Part shown: in pieces, positions 60,955 through 64,000 of the stretch | How the letters are laid out: each line of letters begins with the position of its first letter | Numbering within the stretch: position 1 is the first letter of the stretch | Source: Deltaproteobacteria bacterium | GTDB lineage: Bacteria > Desulfobacterota > Syntrophobacteria > Syntrophobacterales > Syntrophobacteraceae | Length of the DNA: 64,000 nucleotides | Assembly: GCA_012517315.1 (NCBI GenBank) | Contig: JAAYVE010000059.1 | Location: 186,001 to 250,000 of the forward strand | Direction of reading: 5' to 3' | The notes under the pieces: model-generated | The model's input: only the letters and a program-made list of their open reading frames with translations | Told to the model about the DNA's origin: nothing | The model's database searches: none | Position numbers and translations under genes: made by a program

Positions 60955-62031
60955 ATGGAGGGTGAGGGCAATCCGTCTTATCGGCTGGAGGATTACGACT
61001 ATGTGCTCCCCCGGCAGCTCATTGCCCAGACGCCCCTTCGGGAGAGGGAGACGTCGCGGTTGCTTGTGCTCCGGCGCTCCTCCTCGAGGCTGGGTCATTA
61101 CCGATTCGAGGACTTGCCCCGATTTCTCAAGGAAGGGGACGTGCTGGTCGTCAACGACACACAGGTCGTTCCCGCAAGGCTTTTTGGAAGGAAAGCGTCA
61201 GGGGGGAACGTGGAACTCCTCATCCTGGATCCTTACAAAGACCCTTGCCTTGGCCGGCAGGAGGGGTACCTGTGCCTTGTGAAGAGTTCCAAGAGGTGTC
61301 GTCCTGAGACGAAAATCCTTCTGCCCTGGGGCATTTCCGCAGTGGTTGCGGCATCCGAGCCGAACGGGATGGCGCACGTCCTCTTCGAAGGGATCGACGC
61401 CCTTTTGCCCGTCCTTGCCAGGATAGGACATGTGCCGCTTCCCCCTTACATCCATAGGGAGAACGGGGAGGCCGCCGTCGACGATGCAGCGGTCTACCAA
61501 ACGGTGTATGCTGCAAAACCCGGGGCTATCGCGGCCCCCACGGCCGGGCTGCATTTCTCCGCGAGGCTTCTTGAGGCATTGGAAAGGAAAGGGATCGAAA
61601 AGGTGTCCCTCACCCTCCACGTGGGGTATGGAACCTTCTCGCCGGTGCGGACTCAGGACGTGAGGGAACACCGCATGCACAAGGAATACGTTGAGTTTTC
61701 AAGTGAAGCGGCGGAACGTATCCGGAGGGCCCAGAAGGAAGGCAGACGGATCGTCGCGGTGGGAACGACGGTGGTGCGTGCTTTGGAATGGGTGGCACAA
61801 ACACGCGGTGCCCTTTGCCACTGCTCGGGGTTTTGCGACCATTACATCTATCCCGGCTATGGATTCAAGGTCGTGGATGCCCTCGTGACCAATTTTCACC
61901 TGCCCCGCTCTTCACTGCTGCTCCTCGTTTCCGCCTTTGCCGGTCGTGAGAGCATCCTGCACGCCTACGAGGAGGCTGTCAGGGAAAGATACCGTTTTTT
62001 CAGCTACGGCGATGCCATGCTGATACTCTGA
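60955..62031 (+). CDS. queA: S-adenosylmethionine:tRNA ribosyltransferase-isomerase
   Basis: 358 residues. QueA signatures: YDYVLPRQLIAQTPLRERETSRLLVL, DVLVVNDTQVVPARLFGRK, GHVPLPPYIHRE, YAAKPGAIAAPTAGLHFS, HVGYGTFSPVRTQDVREHRMHKEYV, and TNFHLPRSSLLLLVSAFAG. It transfers the ribose of SAM to preQ1-tRNA to form epoxyqueuosine. ATG at 60955 follows AGGGAG by seven bases; an in-frame ATG at 60907 lacks a site. 15 bp before tgt. Confidence 0.96.
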   Translation: MEGEGNPSYRLEDYDYVLPRQLIAQTPLRERETSRLLVLRRSSSRLGHYRFEDLPRFLKEGDVLVVNDTQVVPARLFGRKASGGNVELLILDPYKDPCLGRQEGYLCLVKSSKRCRPETKILLPWGISAVVAASEPNGMAHVLFEGIDALLPVLARIGHVPLPPYIHRENGEAAVDDAAVYQTVYAAKPGAIAAPTAGLHFSARLLEALERKGIEKVSLTLHVGYGTFSPVRTQDVREHRMHKEYVEFSSEAAERIRRAQKEGRRIVAVGTTVVRALEWVAQTRGALCHCSGFCDHYIYPGYGFKVVDALVTNFHLPRSSLLLLVSAFAGRESILHAYEEAVRERYRFFSYGDAMLIL

Positions 62032-62046
62032 AAGAGGTCGGAGCCC

Positions 62047-63180
62047 TTGGATTTTCAAGTTGTCCATAAAGATCGCTACTGCGACGCCCGCAACTGTCGC
62101 ATGACCACCCTGCATGGAGCGGTGGAGACTCCTGTTTTCATGCCCGTGGGCACCCAGGCGACCGTGAAGGGACTCTCCCCCGAAGAACTGGAAGCGCTTG
62201 GTGCCACGATGATCCTCGGAAACACCTACCATCTCTATCTCCGGCCCGGGGCGGACCGCATCGAGCGCCTGGGGGGGTTGCATCGGTTCATGCACTGGGA
62301 CCGTTCCATTTTGACGGACAGTGGAGGTTTCCAGGTGTTCAGCCTGGCCAAGACCAGGGAAATCAGGGAAGAAGGCGTGGTCTTTCAGTCCCACATCGAC
62401 GGTTCCCGTCATGCCATCCGGCCGGAAGATGCCGTCCGAGTCCAGTTGCAGCTGGGAAGCGACATCATGATGTGCTTTGACGAGTGCACGGCGTATCCGG
62501 TCTCCCGGGAATATGCGGAGGAGTCGGTCATGAGGACGATACGCTGGGCGAAGCGGTGCATGGCAGCTCATGGCCTTGCCGCACAGGCCATTTTTGGGAT
62601 CGTTCAGGGAAGCGTCTTCCTCGATCTTCGGGAACTTTGCCTGGAAAAACTCATGGAAACGGGCTTCGACGGCTATGCCCTCGGCAGTCTCTCCGTGGGA
62701 GAGCCCAAGGAAATCATGATGGAGGTCCTGGAGTTCATGGTCTCTCGGATGCCCTCCGAGAAACCCCGATATCTGATGGGGGTAGGGACCCCCGAGGATC
62801 TTGTGGAGGGAGTGCGCCTGGGCGTGGACATGTTCGACTGCGTCATGCCGACCCGAAACGCTCGTAACGGGATGCTCTTCACCTCGCGGGGAGACATCCA
62901 CATCAAGAACCGCCGCCATGCAGACGACGGAGGTCCCATAGAAGAGAACTGCTCCTGCTATACCTGCCGCCGTTTCTCCAGGGCTTACCTGAGGCACCTG
63001 TACATGGCCAGGGAACTTCTCGCTTATCGGTTGAACACCATTCACAACCTTCATTATTACTTGAAGCTCATGGCGGACATGCGCGATGCAGTGCGATCGG
63101 ACACATTCCTGGAGTTCAGGCGGAACTTCCATGACGCCAGGAACTCGGGCGCAGAGAAGGATTCAGAGACGTCTGGGTGA
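62047..63180 (+). CDS. tgt: tRNA-guanine transglycosylase
   Basis: 377 residues. Catalytic LTDSGGFQVFSL (nucleophile and base-recognition loop), GNTYHLYLRPG, FIVQGS-type GIVQGSVFLDLRELC, GVGTPEDLVEGVRLGVDMFDCVMPTRNARNG with a catalytic Asp, and the zinc site near CSCYTCRRFSRAYLRHLY. Exchanges G34 for preQ1. The start is a TTG at 62047, as GGAG stands four bases upstream. Operon with queA. Confidence 0.96.
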   Translation: MDFQVVHKDRYCDARNCRMTTLHGAVETPVFMPVGTQATVKGLSPEELEALGATMILGNTYHLYLRPGADRIERLGGLHRFMHWDRSILTDSGGFQVFSLAKTREIREEGVVFQSHIDGSRHAIRPEDAVRVQLQLGSDIMMCFDECTAYPVSREYAEESVMRTIRWAKRCMAAHGLAAQAIFGIVQGSVFLDLRELCLEKLMETGFDGYALGSLSVGEPKEIMMEVLEFMVSRMPSEKPRYLMGVGTPEDLVEGVRLGVDMFDCVMPTRNARNGMLFTSRGDIHIKNRRHADDGGPIEENCSCYTCRRFSRAYLRHLYMARELLAYRLNTIHNLHYYLKLMADMRDAVRSDTFLEFRRNFHDARNSGAEKDSETSG

Positions 63181-63295
63181 GGAGGGAAGGTGTTTCGGTG
63201 TCTGTCCCCGAAAGAGAACGTCGTCATATACGGAACTTGCGAGATGTGATCTCCCATCGAGGGGTGTAATCCGAACTGATACATGTCATGTTTCA

Positions 63296-63325
63296 TTGAC
63301 TCGCCTCCCCGGGGGTGGTTATACT
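63296..63325 (+). promoter_or_regulatory. Probable promoter of the SurA-like gene
   Basis: TTGACT (63296-63301), 18 bases, TATACT (63320-63325). Transcription would start near 63332, about 120 bases before the ATG at 63454. Suggests the chaperone gene is expressed separately from tgt. Confidence 0.6.
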
Positions 63326-63453
63326 CTGCGCCTCTGGGCGTTCCAGGGTGTATCAGTCGATCTTTTTCCAATCTGACGAGGAACCACAAACCCATGAAGG
63401 AATCCGGTCCCTTTGTGGGGCTTTTTGTGGCCGCCCCAAAAGGAGTCAATGGC

Positions 63454-64000
63454 ATGTCTCGCAAATTTGCGACTTCGGTCGCCATGGTTCTGGCGGTTTT
63501 TTTGCTCTCCGGTGTTGCCTGCGGCGCGTCCGCAAAGGATCCTGCAACGGCGAAGGAGAAGAGCGCTGATAAGCCCAAGGGAGCGAGCGGGGACAAGGGC
63601 GCCGCCCAGGGCAAGGTTGCCGCCGTCAATGGCGTGGCCATCAGCCAGGCTGAATTCAACAAGGCCCTTTCACGTTTCCAGCTGCAGAGGAATTCCCAGG
63701 AACCCCCCTCGGCCGAGGAGATGAAGGAGATCAAGAGCCGCATCCTGCAGAGTCTGATCGATCGGGAACTCTTGCTCCAGGAATCCAAGAGGGTGGGGGT
63801 CAAAGTGGACGATGCCGAGGTGGAAGCCCAGGTGGACAGTTTGAAGAAACGCCTGGGGGACGACGCGAAACTTGGCCAGATGCTCGAGAAATGGCAGTTC
63901 ACCGAAGCCCAGTATAGGGAAACGATCAAGAACGAACTGCTCATGCGGAAGCTGCTGGAGCAGCAGTTGGGAGCAAAGAGTGATGTGACGGAAGGCGAGG
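63454..64000 (+). CDS. SurA-N/parvulin-type exported chaperone (5' part only)
   Basis: About 182 residues visible; the gene runs past the window end. Signal peptide (FATSVAMVLAVFLLSGVACG) is followed by a low-complexity linker rich in Lys/Ala and then a SurA N-terminal domain: VAAVNGVAISQAEFNKALSRF, ILQSLIDRELLLQESKRVGVKVDDAEVEAQ, FTEAQYRETIKNELLMRKLLE. A PPIase domain probably follows outside the window. I prefer the ATG at 63454 with AGGAG upstream; an in-frame ATG 20 codons earlier is possible. Periplasmic outer-membrane-protein chaperone. Confidence 0.82.
   Translation, partial: MSRKFATSVAMVLAVFLLSGVACGASAKDPATAKEKSADKPKGASGDKGAAQGKVAAVNGVAISQAEFNKALSRFQLQRNSQEPPSAEEMKEIKSRILQSLIDRELLLQESKRVGVKVDDAEVEAQVDSLKKRLGDDAKLGQMLEKWQFTEAQYRETIKNELLMRKLLEQQLGAKSDVTEGE

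Noticed and set aside
1-64000. CRISPR arrays, insertion sequences, prophage or rRNA
   Set aside because: No regularly spaced repeats, transposase or integrase motifs, phage structural genes or rRNA sequence were seen by eye; the only RNA gene is tRNA-Arg at 15069-15145.

Overview
This window is a GC-rich bacterial chromosome segment, almost fully coding, with one tRNA gene and no insertion sequence, prophage, CRISPR array or rRNA visible. The gene content (indolepyruvate:ferredoxin oxidoreductase with phenylacetate-CoA ligases and a branched-chain amino-acid ABC transporter, ADP-forming acyl-CoA synthetase, FapA/DUF342, DUF4416, RemA next to Gmk, TIGR04211-type SH3 protein, spermidine genes, RF2 with programmed frameshift) suggests an anaerobic, Gram-negative member of the Desulfobacterota, most likely a Syntrophobacter-like sulfate reducer. 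That placement is inference; no marker phylogeny was possible.

Layout. 1-11202 (minus strand): a catabolic operon, iorA, iorB, livH, three small genes including a nucleotidyltransferase, a livM-livG fusion, livF, two paaK paralogues with a 63-codon gene between them, and a livK-type binding protein cut by the window edge. It reads as uptake and oxidation of aryl or branched 2-oxo acids to acyl-CoA. 11859-16167: a TVP38/DedA-like membrane protein, an RNase Z-like hydrolase, a small caspase/CHAT-like protein, tRNA-Arg(CCT) and an SH3-anchor protein. 16559-19526: tatD, maf and yggS, converging with and overlapping rlmB. 18726-25990 (minus): a long housekeeping run, glnS, yggT, divIVA-like, trm112-like, rfaE1, DUF4416, yicC, remA, gmk, rlmB. 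26156-35636: an orphan two-domain protein (SLOG-like plus DUF2971-like), ychF, a BPL-N protein, a zinc-ribbon protein, arfB, a FapA protein and an unrecognised 394-residue protein. 35836-43846: acyl-CoA synthetase with a structured leader, a small secreted protein, hsp20, lon, a TtuA-type tRNA thiolase and a radical SAM protein. 43892-51813: nadK, a response regulator-GGDEF protein, speD/speB preceded by a promoter and a possible 43-residue ORF, corC, lnt and prfB with its frameshift site.

52235-56702 is the most system-like accessory block: a lipoprotein with a caspase fold and an FGE-sulfatase domain, a DUF4384 protein and a CHASE2-class III nucleotide cyclase, apparently co-transcribed and preceded by an intrinsic terminator. 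56781-64000: SPOR protein, argS and alr (minus), then queA, tgt and the start of a SurA/parvulin-type chaperone (plus).

The candidates for something undescribed are the 52-57 kb caspase/DUF4384/cyclase block and the orphan SLOG-like/DUF2971-like protein at 26-28 kb. Lesser ones are the short ORF in the speD leader, the perfect hairpin at the speB start, the acyl-CoA synthetase leader RNA and the degenerate ATP-binding loop of the second PaaK. Domain names rest on motifs read by eye; no database search was run.
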